NCBI GenBank assembly: GCA_947184155.2
Contig: CAMXCT020006641.1
Coordinates: forward strand, 97,501 to 161,500
DNA length: 64,000 bases
Source: Cladocopium goreaui
Lineage: Eukaryota; Sar; Dinophyceae; Suessiales; Symbiodiniaceae
Direction of reading: 5' to 3'
This document shows, piece after piece, positions 49,238-60,315 of the stretch (position 1 is the stretch's first letter; every line of letters starts with the position of its first letter). The position numbers were made by a program, and so were the translations under genes. The notes beneath the pieces were generated by a model. The model was not told the DNA's origin. It did no database searches and was given only the letters and a program-made list of their open reading frames with translations.

Positions 49238-49360
49238 GAAAGAAAACAGCAATGAATGCTATTTTGGTTCAAGTTTACTTGAGCCAAAATGGTAGCATTC
49301 ATTGAAACACTTAAAGATGATACATGCACACCCAAGCCTGCCAAACTCAATGCATGGGTA
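49238..49360 (-). repeat. Split direct repeat X, 5' terminal copy
   Basis: Identical by eye to 39596-39718. The hairpin and the spliced-leader-like 15-mer are at 49250-49304 and 49292-49278. This is the 5' end of the element on the minus strand. Confidence 0.92.
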
Positions 49361-49514
49361 TACCTACATGGATATATGGCCTGTCTGTCTGTCTGTCAAG
49401 CCGTGCGCCGCGTGGGAGCGTGGGCAGCTCCAACTCCATACATATGCACACAACATGCATACTAAAAACTTAAAGGCATTGTGCTACAAGGCAGCCTGAC
49501 TGGCCCCAATCGAT
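49361..49514. other. Flank between YR element and LINE
   Basis: Holds a short CTGT microsatellite (49381-49397) and no gene. Confidence 0.5.
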
Positions 49515-52068
49515 TCATTGGTTCAAAACCAGTTGGCGCCATTGCTTTTCATTCTGGACAAAAAATAACAGATTGCGAGTACTACCTGTAAAGGAAAGTG
49601 CTAAAGAAAAAACTTCAGGTATCCAATCTTTACCAGGCCGGCCTACCCTTCTCAGATATCGAGATGTAGCAGCAGTGTATGTGCCAGGTTCAAACGAGAC
49701 TTGTCTCAGAGGGTGGTGCGGGTGGCAACGCAGAATCTTTCCCAAGAGCAACAGCTGTTTTCGTTCAAGAAGTTTGGACACTGGAACGTGCGCACTTCGT
49801 TGCCAGACTTCAGCATTGGATGTTCTGGACAAGAAAGATAGCTGTATTCCCAAAATAGAACGCAAACATCTGTTCTGGAAACCATCTAAGCGACGTTTTT
49901 CTTGCTTCGTCAAAACCAATGCGCACAGGCTATAGAGGAGCCTTGATTCAACCACAGTTTGTAAATTTGCACTTTTTGGCGGTAGTGCAGCGATGAATGT
50001 TTCCAAACCTTCTGCAGTGCCGTAAAATCACTTTTGGCAATCCCAATGCGTCTAGATAGTTCGTTGCCATGCTTACCATCAGCAGTCATCATCGTGCCCA
50101 AGTACATCATACATTGCTGTGTCTGTATGCACGTGTTGTCTGGTAAACGAATATCAGGACTGCAACGCACACCTAGGAGTTGGAATTTGCCATCGTGAAG
50201 TTCCATGCCATACTTGCGACCAGATGCCGCTACAGTCTGCATGTATTCAGTCAAGTACAAAGTGGATACTCCCATCAACAGCGTATCATCTGCATAGACA
50301 ACGTCAGCCAAACCCCCCCGTTCAAAAGCCTCCCTGGCAGCCCCCTGCAACATGCTGAGCGCATCGTGCATCAGAACGGACATGAGGATAACAAAAATAA
50401 GGGGACTTAAAGTGCAACCTTGGGAAATTCCAGACATTTGGCTATGTAGGGCAGAAGTCTCACCACAGTCTGTGACGAAGAAATGTCTGCTTCGCATCAT
50501 CGCACCGATCATGTGAAAACCTTGTGGCAAACCAAAACGACGTAAAGCATCGAGTAAGCTATCAACATGTACACTGCCAAAGGCTTTCTTCCAATCCAAA
50601 GCAAGCAATTTGATCTGTCCAAAGCGGGCTGCACAAGCATTTTCAACGTGTCGTCTAGCAATATAAATAGCATCTTCCGTACCGTAACGCGGTCTGAAAC
50701 CAAACTGAGTTTTCCAAAGCGCACCCAGAACCCCACCACCAACGAGTCTGTTTTTGAGCATTGCTGCAAACATTTTGTAGGCAATGCATAAAATACTGAT
50801 CGGCCTGTAGTTGTCACACTCAGCAGGATCACCCTTTTTGAAAATCAAAGCCATGGAAGCAGTAGACCAAGTTTGCGGCACTGCTTTCTGTTCCAAACAT
50901 CGGTTGCAGAAGTCCAACACCCAAAGCATTTCGGCAGACCCAGAAGCCAAAAGAGCTTTGAACACTTCACTTGGGATATCACCTTGTTTGGTAGCTTTGT
51001 TTGGGGCAAGCCTTGCAACAGCAAATTCGAGTTCCTGAATGGTGAACGGGTCTAAGCCTAAGCTCACTGGCAATTCCGCACGAAGCGGTGGCTCAAGATC
51101 CGGGATCAAAGTTGCAGGACGAACCCTCCACTGTATATTTTCCAAATGTTCTGCAAAAGTTTCAGCGCGGAGATCAGAATCCACGAGTTCCCCACGACAA
51201 TTCTTTAAACGACCTTCTTGCTTACGAGGACCCTTTTTCAAATACTTGAATGCATTCCAGCTCTGCGACGCAACCAAATTCTCCAGCCAGTCTGCTTTGT
51301 CTTTGCGCACAGCGACTTGGACAGTCTTCCTAAGGCGTTTCTCCTCTGGTCAGTTCCCATTTTCCCTAGCAGAACGCTTGGCGGAAATCAACCTGAGAGT
51401 ACCTGAGCTAATCCATGGCCATTTTGCGACAGGAACATTGACAGGAACAACCTTGGCAACTGACGAGTTTACTCTTTCACACCAACCCTCCCAAGCGGCA
51501 TTGATGTCTACATCCAGCGGACTGCTGGCAGGAACTGCTTGCAGTTCCAAGGCTAAGCGATGTTGTGTTGCAGTGTCTTTCAAAGCAGAAAGGTGCAAGC
51601 GGCTGACATGCTTACGGGGAGAAGATTGAGGAATGCGCACATCAAGGATAGCACTGCTGATCTATCACTGAAAACGTCACGAATGTGATTTTTGAAATGT
51701 GCCCCAACAAGTAAAAAATCAAGCATTGCAAAACCTGCCTCAGAAACCGGATCTGCTGGTCCAACATGCGGCTCATGGTGTGTTACCAGTCTCTCTTGTG
51801 GTTGTGGGCAAAACGTGTTTGCAATTATCATCGCCAAACTTTGACACCACTCAAGCAGCAAATCTCTGTTCGGGATATCAACTTGATGCTGGGCAATTCT
51901 ACCAAAGCAAAAATCACCAAGAACATCATCTTCACCAATTTGACGCTGGCCAATGCGTGCGTTGAGGTCGCCAAAAACCAATTTGGGTCCGTTCACTGAC
52001 AATCTGCCCATCACAAAAGAAAGGTCTTCATAGAATTTCAGTTTGTCATCAGCAGGTTTCAGGTTGAT
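49515..52068 (-). pseudogene. 5'-truncated LINE (endonuclease-reverse transcriptase), broken
   Basis: Read on the minus strand: the C-terminal part of an APE-type endonuclease (KLVFGDLNARIG, later AMLDFLLVG) from about 52068; then RT with YRPISILCIAYKMF, FGFRPRYGTEDAI, SGISQGCTLSPL and the catalytic VVYADDTLLM near 50290; then a typical post-RT tail to the stop at 49515. The endonuclease N-terminus is missing. There is a frameshift at about 51580-51640, an in-frame TGA at 51350-51352 and another frameshift near 49935. It lies downstream of and in the same direction as the PPDK-regulator gene. Confidence 0.88.
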
Positions 52069-52084
52069 CTAAATTCCTGTCTGC

Positions 52085-52245
52085 AAACGGCCATTCTTCG
52101 CGAATAAAACAATCATTACTTTCGCGAATCTTTCGCGAACCCCATGTTTATCTTTCGCAGGGTCTCATGTTCGCTAAATCTTTCGCCCAAACAAAAATTA
52201 CTTTCGCGAACCAGAAAAAACTTTCGCAGGGTCTCATGTTGGAAC
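52085..52245. repeat. CTTTCGCGAA repeats
   Basis: Short interspersed copies of CTTTCGCGAA and CTTTCGCAGGGTCTCATGTT lie directly upstream of the truncated LINE 5' end; the 20-mer occurs twice (52153 and 52221). Confidence 0.7.
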
Positions 52246-52460
52246 CCTTGCGGCAATTGTAATGGACAATCTCTACATGGACCTTTAGATCGACAAACAT
52301 ATACATGCCTCCTAATATGTATCCTCCTAACATGTATCGGCATACGCAGGTCTTTTTTCTCGGTATCGGCATATGCATGTAGTGTACTTGGGTCCATGCT
52401 TACCTTTATGCACCATATGGCACCTGGCTTTTGGTCCCAAAATCCCGAATTTCGTGGCAC

Positions 52461-55074
52461 CTTGCGGCGGTCCAGAATTTCCATGATCCGGGCAGCTGTT
52501 TCAACCACACCAGCGTTACTTGTGTCCTCAAGCCACGGAAATCCACGGAACATCTGCAAAGATTCCAGTGATTCCAGGTCTATGGAGCAAGACAGCTCTA
52601 GAGGATATGACAGAAGCATGCAGCAACCAAATTCAATAAATTGAATCCCAAGCTGATCATGGCTTCATCAGCAACTAAGAGTGGTGCTATGATCGGCCAC
52701 TTTGGGCCCTTTCGCCTGAGCATGCTGCCAATTACACAAAATCAAACAACCAAGAAGAAAGTTCCGGTAGAACGACAGAAAGGGAACAACAAATGATCTG
52801 CTTTGTTTGCTTTCGAAGCGGAGTGCAGAGACAAGCCAAACGAGTGGCAAGTAAAAGTTCTTGATCCAGCTCACTTCCTTCTTGATGTTTGTCCTCAGAG
52901 CAAGATTGTGTTAACGATGGCACTAGCGCCCGCGTTTAGGTCTTACAAAATCTTATTTTTCACACCATGGTTTCTCCCTGGTTCATATGCTACAAGTTCT
53001 TGTCGCACTTTGATGCTATACAATTTCACCCCCTGTGTTTCAAGCAGCAGTTCTTGCAACATTTGCAACAATGTATGCAATTTTGAGTGTTGTGGCATGT
53101 TTTGGCACTGTGTCCCAACAAAAGCACCTCCGTATCAGTCCCGCGAAGATTGTCAACTCCAAGGAACAAATTGGCATACTGCGTGTTGGAACGATTAAAC
53201 TGCTTCATTCGCTGAGTGCCTCAGTGGAACAGTATGGAACCATTGTCGCCAAATGGTGTATCCATCGGCGATAAAGAGAACACGTCCAAGCCACGAATCT
53301 CCCGTAGTCTTTCAGGCTTGATCTGCAAAGCAAAACACTTCTGCTGATCAAGCTCAAAAAGCTCCTGAAACATTTGAAACATCCAAAAAAATGAAAACAA
53401 TTGTTAAACAATTGTTAAAACAATCCAAAACAATCCCATTATCTTTCCAGGCCATGGACATCAGAATGGAAACGCTGTCCTTCGGTGGCTCCTCCTCTGG
53501 CACCAAAGGATAGTTTGCCACCTGAAATTGCTGGTGGAGTGCGAAGCAGTGGCCAGGGACAGGCTGTCGCATGCTAGGCACCAAAAAGATCTCAACTGAC
53601 ACAACATCCAAGCTTCACGTTTCACCTCCCTCAAGATTCTACCCGACTTTTTGAGAATACGGTCATTTCCAGCCTTATAGCCTCTCTGTGCCAAGTAGAA
53701 TGACAAGGGTGTCTTTCCAGCTCGAGATGGCCCAATCAGCATTACGTCGCACTCGTTCCAAAGGTGGGGTAAAACCTGGGGTGCTCCCTGCACGTCTCAC
53801 ACCACAACATGCCGGACGCCTTTCATGATGTGCCCCTGAAATTTGCAAGTTGGTCATAAGCCCAGATAAATCCCAATCAACCCTAGTTGTCGGAAGTTAT
53901 GGGTAGTCATAACCCTATTTTGGATGGTATTCGCAGAGGCCGATCATTCTTGGACCCTTGGACTCAACCAAGTCTGCTACACGATTTCCAACTCCAAAAG
54001 GCCAACAGCTTTGGTCAGCTTCTTTGAGACAACAAAGCCTATGCAACTTGGCACAAGAAACGCCATCATCCACCTTTCGAGTGTACTCAATGGCCTTCAC
54101 CTGGGCAAGGCGCTTCCAGACTGAGCATGTACTTGAGATATCTTGAGATATGCTGCAACCTGACTATGTAGCAACATGTAGCGACTATGTACCAACTTGC
54201 AAACGTCTGGAAGTCTGTGAGAGAGAACTCTCCGAGACATTTATCACCGTCAGTGCTTTCTAGGAATACGTTTAGTAGTTGAGTAGTCCACAAGAGGAAG
54301 AGTCTTGAGTCTGAAAGCCCAGCCACAATAGTCATGTAATCATCACTGACTGTTTGTCGCCGACCAGCTTTCCCGCTGCGCTTTGCACCAAATCTTCTCT
54401 CAAACGAGGCTAACAAAGGACCCCAAAGGTCTATGCCTTCGGAGTGAAAACTTCAGACTTGCGAGTATCTATCCCCCAAACGAAAGAAGAACTTGGCATC
54501 GTCACGAAGAATGACAAAACACCAGGGAAACAAAAGATGTTTCGTTTTAATTATATTGATCTCTACATAAAACCCAAGTGACACAGCACATCACCTCAAA
54601 TCCATGGAGCTACAGTATCTGGAAGCCAAGACGCATTCAAGCTCTTTGGCCGTGCACTCATCAGCGAGAACTCGCTGCAACTTTGGATCCATGATTGTAT
54701 AGACCTCAGAGTCTCAGCCAAGTCCGTGTTGGCTTCGCAAGTCACCTCTATCCAAGTTATGGGTGCCGAAAGTCAATGGGAGCTCACAGGCAATCAAAGG
54801 CAAATGCTATTCAATCGTTGCTTTATCGGAATCAAGACTCAGTGGTTGGCTAGCAAGGCATTGGACTTCTTGGCCGCTTGGACAATGGTCTTGATCTCTG
54901 CTGCCGATCTCACAAATCTGTAGACTGTAGCGCGGCTCGTTGCACATGTCGACCCGGAACAGTACTCAAACTGCGCAGCCGCAGTTTTCACCGAAGCATT
55001 TGCGGATTCCCCAGTGCTGTCCGATAAGACAAAGATGTTCACGAGCTGACTGGCAGCACAGGTGTCACCATCAC
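52461..55074 (-). CDS. PDRP1: PPDK regulatory protein domain (bifunctional kinase/pyrophosphorylase, DUF299), spliced
   Basis: Ten exons: 55074-54851, 54704-54635, 54436-54327, 54100-54062, 53775-53674, 53521-53480, 53364-53296, 53211-53160, 52877-52837, 52553-52461. Phases agree at every junction. The joined protein follows the family end to end: VLSDSTGESA at the start, NALLVYTIMDPKL, DLWGPLL, AIEYTRKVDDG, the P-loop MLIGPSRAGKTPLSFYLAQ, VANYPLVPEEEPPKELFE, then LEDTSNAGVVETAARI. Known members use ADP to phosphorylate pyruvate,phosphate dikinase and Pi to reactivate it. Donors include GT, GC and GA; acceptors are mostly AG|G. The start is not here: the first exon joins in phase to the cyclic-nucleotide-binding exons upstream. 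The last exon ends at a GTGCC that may be a donor, so a short tail may be missing. Confidence 0.85.
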
Positions 55075-55156
55075 CTATGCTGCAGTGCACAAAGGTTTTG
55101 AGGGATTAAAACAGTGCATCGCCTTCTGTTGTTTCAACTGTTTGCGCACCCCCCGC

Positions 55157-56348
55157 CTTCATCATCCTCATCGTCGTCATCGTCATCTTCTTCTTCCGTT
55201 TGAGAAAGAATGATGGAATCGAATGTGGCTCGATCCAAGCGCAACAATCGGCAGGAGGTCTGCGCAGAAGCTGAGCATCTGTGAGGCGTATTGCCCAGCA
55301 AGCATTCAGCACCGATGTAACTCCCCTGGCTCACTGGGCGCCGTTCTGGCTCCACTCGTCCAGCACGGGGGATTTCCAACAAGACATCTCCCTGGCAGGG
55401 AACAGCATTGAACATCATTGAACAGCATGCAGGGAGATTACTGTACTAGTATCCTGCCATTCTTGTGATCCTCATTCTCCCCCTACTCCTCCTCCTTATC
55501 CTTCTCGTCCTCCTCCTCCTCATCATCATCATCATCATCATCATCCTTATCCTTGACATCTTGAAACAGTAGAATTGCATGGTATGATCTCTGCCTTTGT
55601 CACCCCAAGAGTTTCAGCCTTATGTGTCTCAACCCTCAAGACCATAGCATGATAGGATCAGTGGACAAGATTTGGGCATCACTGCACCTCTGCAATGATA
55701 TACATACTGTCATCAGGTTGTCCTTGCTGAGCGACAATCTCTCCTTTCTCCACTGTGATTGGTACCATGGTTCGGGCCAGCTGCAGAATGACATCCGTGT
55801 TGCTCTTGCGCAGCACCACCAACTCCTTCACCTCTGGTAGCACCTGAGATGCAATAAGACAATGTGATGAGAAAACGTGATGGTGCATGTGCATGAATCG
55901 ATGGATCTGACAATTGCGCTATTGCACATTCATCATGTTGAAACGACCAAAATGCGTAATTTGTACATCTTTGTAAGGTATACCAGGCATAGTTCTCAAG
56001 TCATAGTATCACAACGCTCGAGCGCTCAAACACTCAACTTGACCCTGCTCACCTGTCTCAGCAAGGAGATGTCGTCATCTGTCAAAGTTTCAACGCCTGC
56101 CTGAACCAAACGCAGACCATCTAGCAGGAAAACGGCCAGTATTGCGCAAACATATTTGGTTAAGAGGTCCATCCCAATTATTAACGGGGCTTGTCATGCC
56201 ACCTCTTTCACTTTGATGTATACAACTCTCAGATCTTACTCTGCGACTCCCAGCCTTTTCAGCATCTTGGGCATGACGATGCACCCGGCATGCTTTTCGC
56301 CGTCTGGTCACAGCCCCTGCTGATTTACGAACAGCGGCACGGCAGGCA
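55157..56348 (-). CDS. Cyclic-nucleotide-binding domain exons, 5' part of the same gene
   Basis: Exons 56348-56240 (Arg-rich), 56100-56053, 55843-55688 and 55391-55157 join in phase. The last two give a cyclic-nucleotide-binding domain: VLPEVKELVVL helix, VEKGEIVAQQGQPDDSMYII, AEGDVLLEI across the junction, SYIGAECLLGNTPHRCSAS (phosphate-binding cassette region with E and R), and LLRLDRATFDSII. An Asp/Glu run follows. The final exon ends GAAG with a GC donor in phase 1, and an 82-bp intron leads to the first PPDK-regulator exon, also phase 1. Unspliced, the frame would stop at a TGA at 55134. Upstream exons and the start codon were not identified. Confidence 0.75.
55495..55560. repeat. CTC/CAT trinucleotide-rich tract in an intron
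   Basis: CTCCTC then CATCATCAT run between two exons of the cyclic-nucleotide-binding domain. Confidence 0.8.
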
Positions 56349-56491
56349 CTGGTAACAAACAATGTTGAGACATGCTGTTGAAAGTCAAAATTGCATGGTT
56401 CACTATGCCAAGCATCAGATAAACAATTACATTGAGTATATAAACGTCCGTTTGATCTTCATGAAATAAAGACATTGCAGCTGACATGAGT

Positions 56492-56760
56492 TCACAACTC
56501 CAACTCGAAGCCTGCCACCGCCAAAGCAACTGGCCCATGCTTCAGGACCTTGTGAGCCTGTCTGCCAGCACAAACAGTCCCCAGGACCAATGGCATGTTA
56601 ACATTGAGAGCCCTCCACACCTCAAAACCATTCACTGGCCGCCCAGTGAAGTGACTGCCAGCACCAAAAACTTTGCCACGGGCATCGAAAGCGTGCGGTA
56701 GCGCGCATGGCTTCAGTGATTTACTCAGCATCGCTTTGCCGATCTTCTGAATATATTGAA
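56492..56760 (-). CDS. Candidate coding segment upstream of the CNBD exons
   Basis: An open minus-strand frame of about 90 codons (IGKAMLSKSLKP, then FDARGKVFGAGSHFTGRPVN, then MPLVLGTVCAGRQA). The composition looks protein-like but I recognise no family, and splice sites are unclear. It could be a further upstream exon of the same gene or chance. Confidence 0.22.
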
Positions 56761-57569
56761 CAGGTGGAAACTAAATAAGCCTCTGGTACACAAAAAGCGC
56801 AACAAAGACTTACTCTACAAGCAACAATAACTTCCAGTGAGGATCGTTGCTAACTCCTGTCATACTCTTGGACTGTGGTCGTTGGACTTGGATTGTGATC
56901 GTTGCTAGACTCATTTGCATCGGAGCCAAATGGCTGAGATCTCCATGACAAGCACCAGCCGCTGAGAGTCATGTGGATCCGCAAGGACAATCTGCAAGCA
57001 CTGCACCTGGGTGGATGTTTAAGTGCAATCTGGAGGCAGCAAGGCACCGTTCGCTACGGCCTGGCAGGACAACTGTCACGTCGCAGTGTCTCTATCTTCG
57101 TCTTTTCATGTGTGTTGTGAGAAACTGGGACAAAGGATGGAGGAAATCCGATGTGCACAAGATGGTGCAGGAGGATGAGTCGAGGTCGTAAACCTGTGCT
57201 ATGCAAAGGACTCATTGAAACACGAATCTTACTTGATATCTTGAAGTGTCAGTCTCTGTTAGTCTCTGTTGCCTCATGGTGTTGTTCTGTGTAGTGAGCA
57301 TAGAGCGCAGTCCACACTGCATCCTGGAGCGTACCCTAAGAGGCATTTGCTGCGATAGCTCAACTTGTGGATCTTACAGACTTGTGGGTGCTACAGACTC
57401 TTACAAACACCCAAAATGGACCTTGACGTGTAGCCTCCAAACATCTCCAAACTATTTGCGACTCTGCCTTCAAAAAAGAGAATTCTGAAATGAACCTGAC
57501 ATAACCTGACAGTCAAAGTGTTGCGTGTCCTAATTGAAAAGGCTCAGTTTGGTATCCTCCGTTCAACTC

Positions 57570-58641
57570 ACAGTCTCTGCAGGCTTGGTCCTCTTCGAAA
57601 TATATAGACTCTAGCTTCATCAATAGAGCGGTCAAAGCCTCAGATTGTAGAACTTGAATCGCAGGTCTATTAATTTGAATCGTGGTTCGAATATGTTCAA
57701 ATGAAGTTTTTATCAACAGAAGTCATTGGATACTGAATCGAAGTAGGGTGGACTCAGCCAGTCCAATTGACGGATGCCATGTCAAAATACAGCCAAGGCA
57801 AGGAATCTGCCCAAGACACATAGCCTGACAATGGTCTTTCCATAATGAAAACCTGAAACTTTATCTAATAGTAGAATCTGTCATGAAGAATTTCATGATG
57901 CAAGTCTGGCTCCGGAAGAATCTCACCTATCACTTGAATCACTTCTTCACACTGCCTGTGAAAACAGCATCGCTCCAAAAACCACCCCTGGAGGTTTTGC
58001 ATCAGTGTGTCACTTAGCTTCCAACTGCTGGGGCACAGCTCCTCAAAGGGCATCTAACAACGTGAAGGATGATGGGGAAGGACACCCTGATGCTTGATGT
58101 ATCTGTTGCATATTGGGATTCTTTTCTTGCAAATCAAGGTCAGACTATGTCAAATCCTCCAAAAGCTGACATGGGACGTGCGCATTTCGCTCCTGTACAT
58201 GGAGTCGAAGCGCCTGGCAATGTATCCAAACTCCTGGAAGAGGACCAAGTTTGGGGTGCCATTGCGATACCATGCTCCTGGCGGAAATACCCCGCTGCCA
58301 AGCTTCGGGAAAAAAAAGGAATTAGCACAGCTCAACAGCAAGAAGGCTGGGGATGGGCCAAGGGGCGCACCTGAGCGAGCTTTGAACTCCTGAAAGATGT
58401 TCAGCTCACATCCACCCAACTGAGAAATATCCTCCACCGCATTGATGTCAACAGCTTCCCCAACTTCCCGGCAGCATCGCTGATAGCTGTAGGTACCATC
58501 CCAACAGTTGGGGTTGCCAGTGGGTGGCGGTAAACAGCAGGTCTGATAATTGATCTCCCCAAGCCAACATGTTGGATCACCCTGCGAGGACGCTGGGACC
58601 GCAGTGATAAGTGTAAGCCACAAACACCGCCCCCGCCGCAT
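57570..58641 (-). CDS. Secreted protein with CW..CC repeats (5' exons)
   Basis: The ATG at 58641 starts a hydrophobic signal peptide (MRRGRCLWLTLITAVPASS). Two repeats follow with the pattern N/D-P-x-CW-x-G-x2-x-Y-x2-CC (PTCWLGEINYQTCC, PNCWDGTYSYQRCC), probably disulfide-bonded. Exon 1 ends at 58371 with GTGCG; exon 2 starts at 58277 after CCAG in matching phase and reads GAWYRNGTPNLVLFQEFGYI. Further likely exons are 58053-57914 (SWKLSDTLMQNLQGWFLERCC, ending at GTGAGA) and about 57640-57569 (ending at GTGAGT). Similar CW/CC modules occur in other algal proteins, but I cannot name a function. Confidence 0.55.
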
Positions 58642-58649
58642 CGCCGCGG

Positions 58650-60300
58650 CGCTGTGCCACTGTCATCATGGCGAAGGGGCATGGAAATTGGATTCACAAC
58701 TACATCCAAGGGCATTTTGAGAGTCCGGAATCCAGCAGTCTCAAATGATGTCAAACAGGCCCCAAAACATGGTACATATCAAGCTCTCATGAGATCAATA
58801 GCAATGAGTCAACTTCATCTCACACATCCTAAAGCTACAGCAGTCTGAGCCGAATCGCCCACAGGGTAAGACGCTTTATCAGACACAACCAGTCAGAACT
58901 GGGCTCAAGTGGCACAGACATTTGAGATCATTTTCCATTTGACAATATTTGACATATGTAGAGCGCAGTCTAACAGCAAAGACTTCCATGCTCCAGAAAA
59001 ACAAGAAAGAATATTTGACATATAGATTTTTTTGGACTTTTGGGCTATCCCCGAGTTGGAGAGGCCACCATTTTGGACATCACCCTGCTGTAATGGCCTG
59101 GCCCGGCATGGACCCCAAGCACTGTAGCAGGCGTTGTCGCTCCTAGCAGCCACAAACCATATGATCCGTAAGACAAACACAGAAGATTGAAAGCTGCAGC
59201 TGCACATCGCTGCACCGTCGATCCCCATGATCTTTGGTTGTTGCTGCGACCAGTTGATGCAGGAACCAACTCAAGCAGTTTTTTTATCTCAGCGCACTCC
59301 ACTCACCATGTGCAACCTGCACTACGCTTAGCTTTGCGCAGACCTGCCAGAGCGTTTTGTGCAACGACAAACTTGGACGCTTAGAGAAGTGCCTTTCCAT
59401 GCCCGTATTGCTGTCCTGCTAATACAGATTATTAAAAGAACAATATGTTGGGTACTGGACGTGTTCTGTATAGCAAACCCAAATCAAGCAAACAGGGAAA
59501 AAGATGCAAGTGATTGAATGGTGTAAGCAAACGATTCATATGGTTGCAATGACCCGCATTCGAATCACATGTTTTATGTGCGAACATGTTTTTTGCACAC
59601 GCACGGGTTTGTCTAAAAATGGGGCATACTCCACAAAATTGCCAGTTTGAATGGGAAAATGATGATAAACCAATAGAAACCATGGGATTTTGATGTTTTT
59701 CCCTTGAATTTTCAGACAAATCTGACGTAGATAGTCCCAGGTGTCCAGCCTCAGATAGCACAAGGCCACCTAACTCCTTCAATCGCGACCACGACCCTGC
59801 AGGGGCAGCTTTTGCTGGGTAAATCATTGTTTCAAGTCTGTAAACCATCAGTAGGATTATACATATATATATATATACATATATCTGCGTGTATTGTGTA
59901 TATGTATGTGTACATACCGTGCGGGGGCTGAGCAGATACCCATATCACCATATTTACATATATATATATACACAGTATACATATATATATATATATGTGC
60001 GGTATACGTACAAGTAGTTTAATACACATTATGTTCTCATAATTCTCATATTCAACACTTTGCTAACCCCAAACTACCCTTACTGCCTGTCTGCGTTTTT
60101 CCTGTGGCAAGGTGGAGCGAGACCGAGGCTCCTGTGAGTCCGGCCAACTCGACAGCGGAAGCTGGTTTGCTTGGCATACAGGAAATGGACAACACGGAGA
60201 GGTAGTTGGCCCAATGGCTGCTAAAGTTTTACCTCGTCTATGATATAGATATGTGTATATATATATATGTGTGTGTGTAATTATTTATATATAACTAAAT
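58650..60300. other. Non-coding or unassigned stretch with TA microsatellites
   Basis: TA/CATA microsatellites at 59862-59905, 59958-59998 and 60248-60300. Minus-strand open frames at 59045-59302 and 59650-59848 have no recognisable domain and are not called. Confidence 0.45.
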
Positions 60301-60315
60301 ATAGATGTGTAAAAT

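Larger units (their letters stand above)
39235..49360 (-). mobile_element. Tyrosine-recombinase retrotransposon of DIRS/Ngaro type, 10.1 kb
   Basis: Read on the minus strand the order is repeat X (49360-49238), four ORFs, repeat Y (39929-39717), repeat X (39718-39596), a 148-bp spacer, repeat Y (39447-39235). This interleaved X...Y X...Y arrangement is the split direct repeat design of Ngaro/PAT-like elements, not LTRs. Both repeat pairs appear identical, so the insertion is young. The ORFs supply a tyrosine recombinase, Gag-like zinc fingers, and RT plus RNase H. There is no DDE integrase, protease or target duplication, as expected for this class. Confidence 0.88.

Noticed and set aside
55134..55156. 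TGA at 55134 as the end of a stand-alone cyclic-nucleotide-binding protein
   Set aside because: Possible, but a GC donor directly before it joins in phase to the PPDK-regulator exon; kept as the main alternative rather than the primary model.
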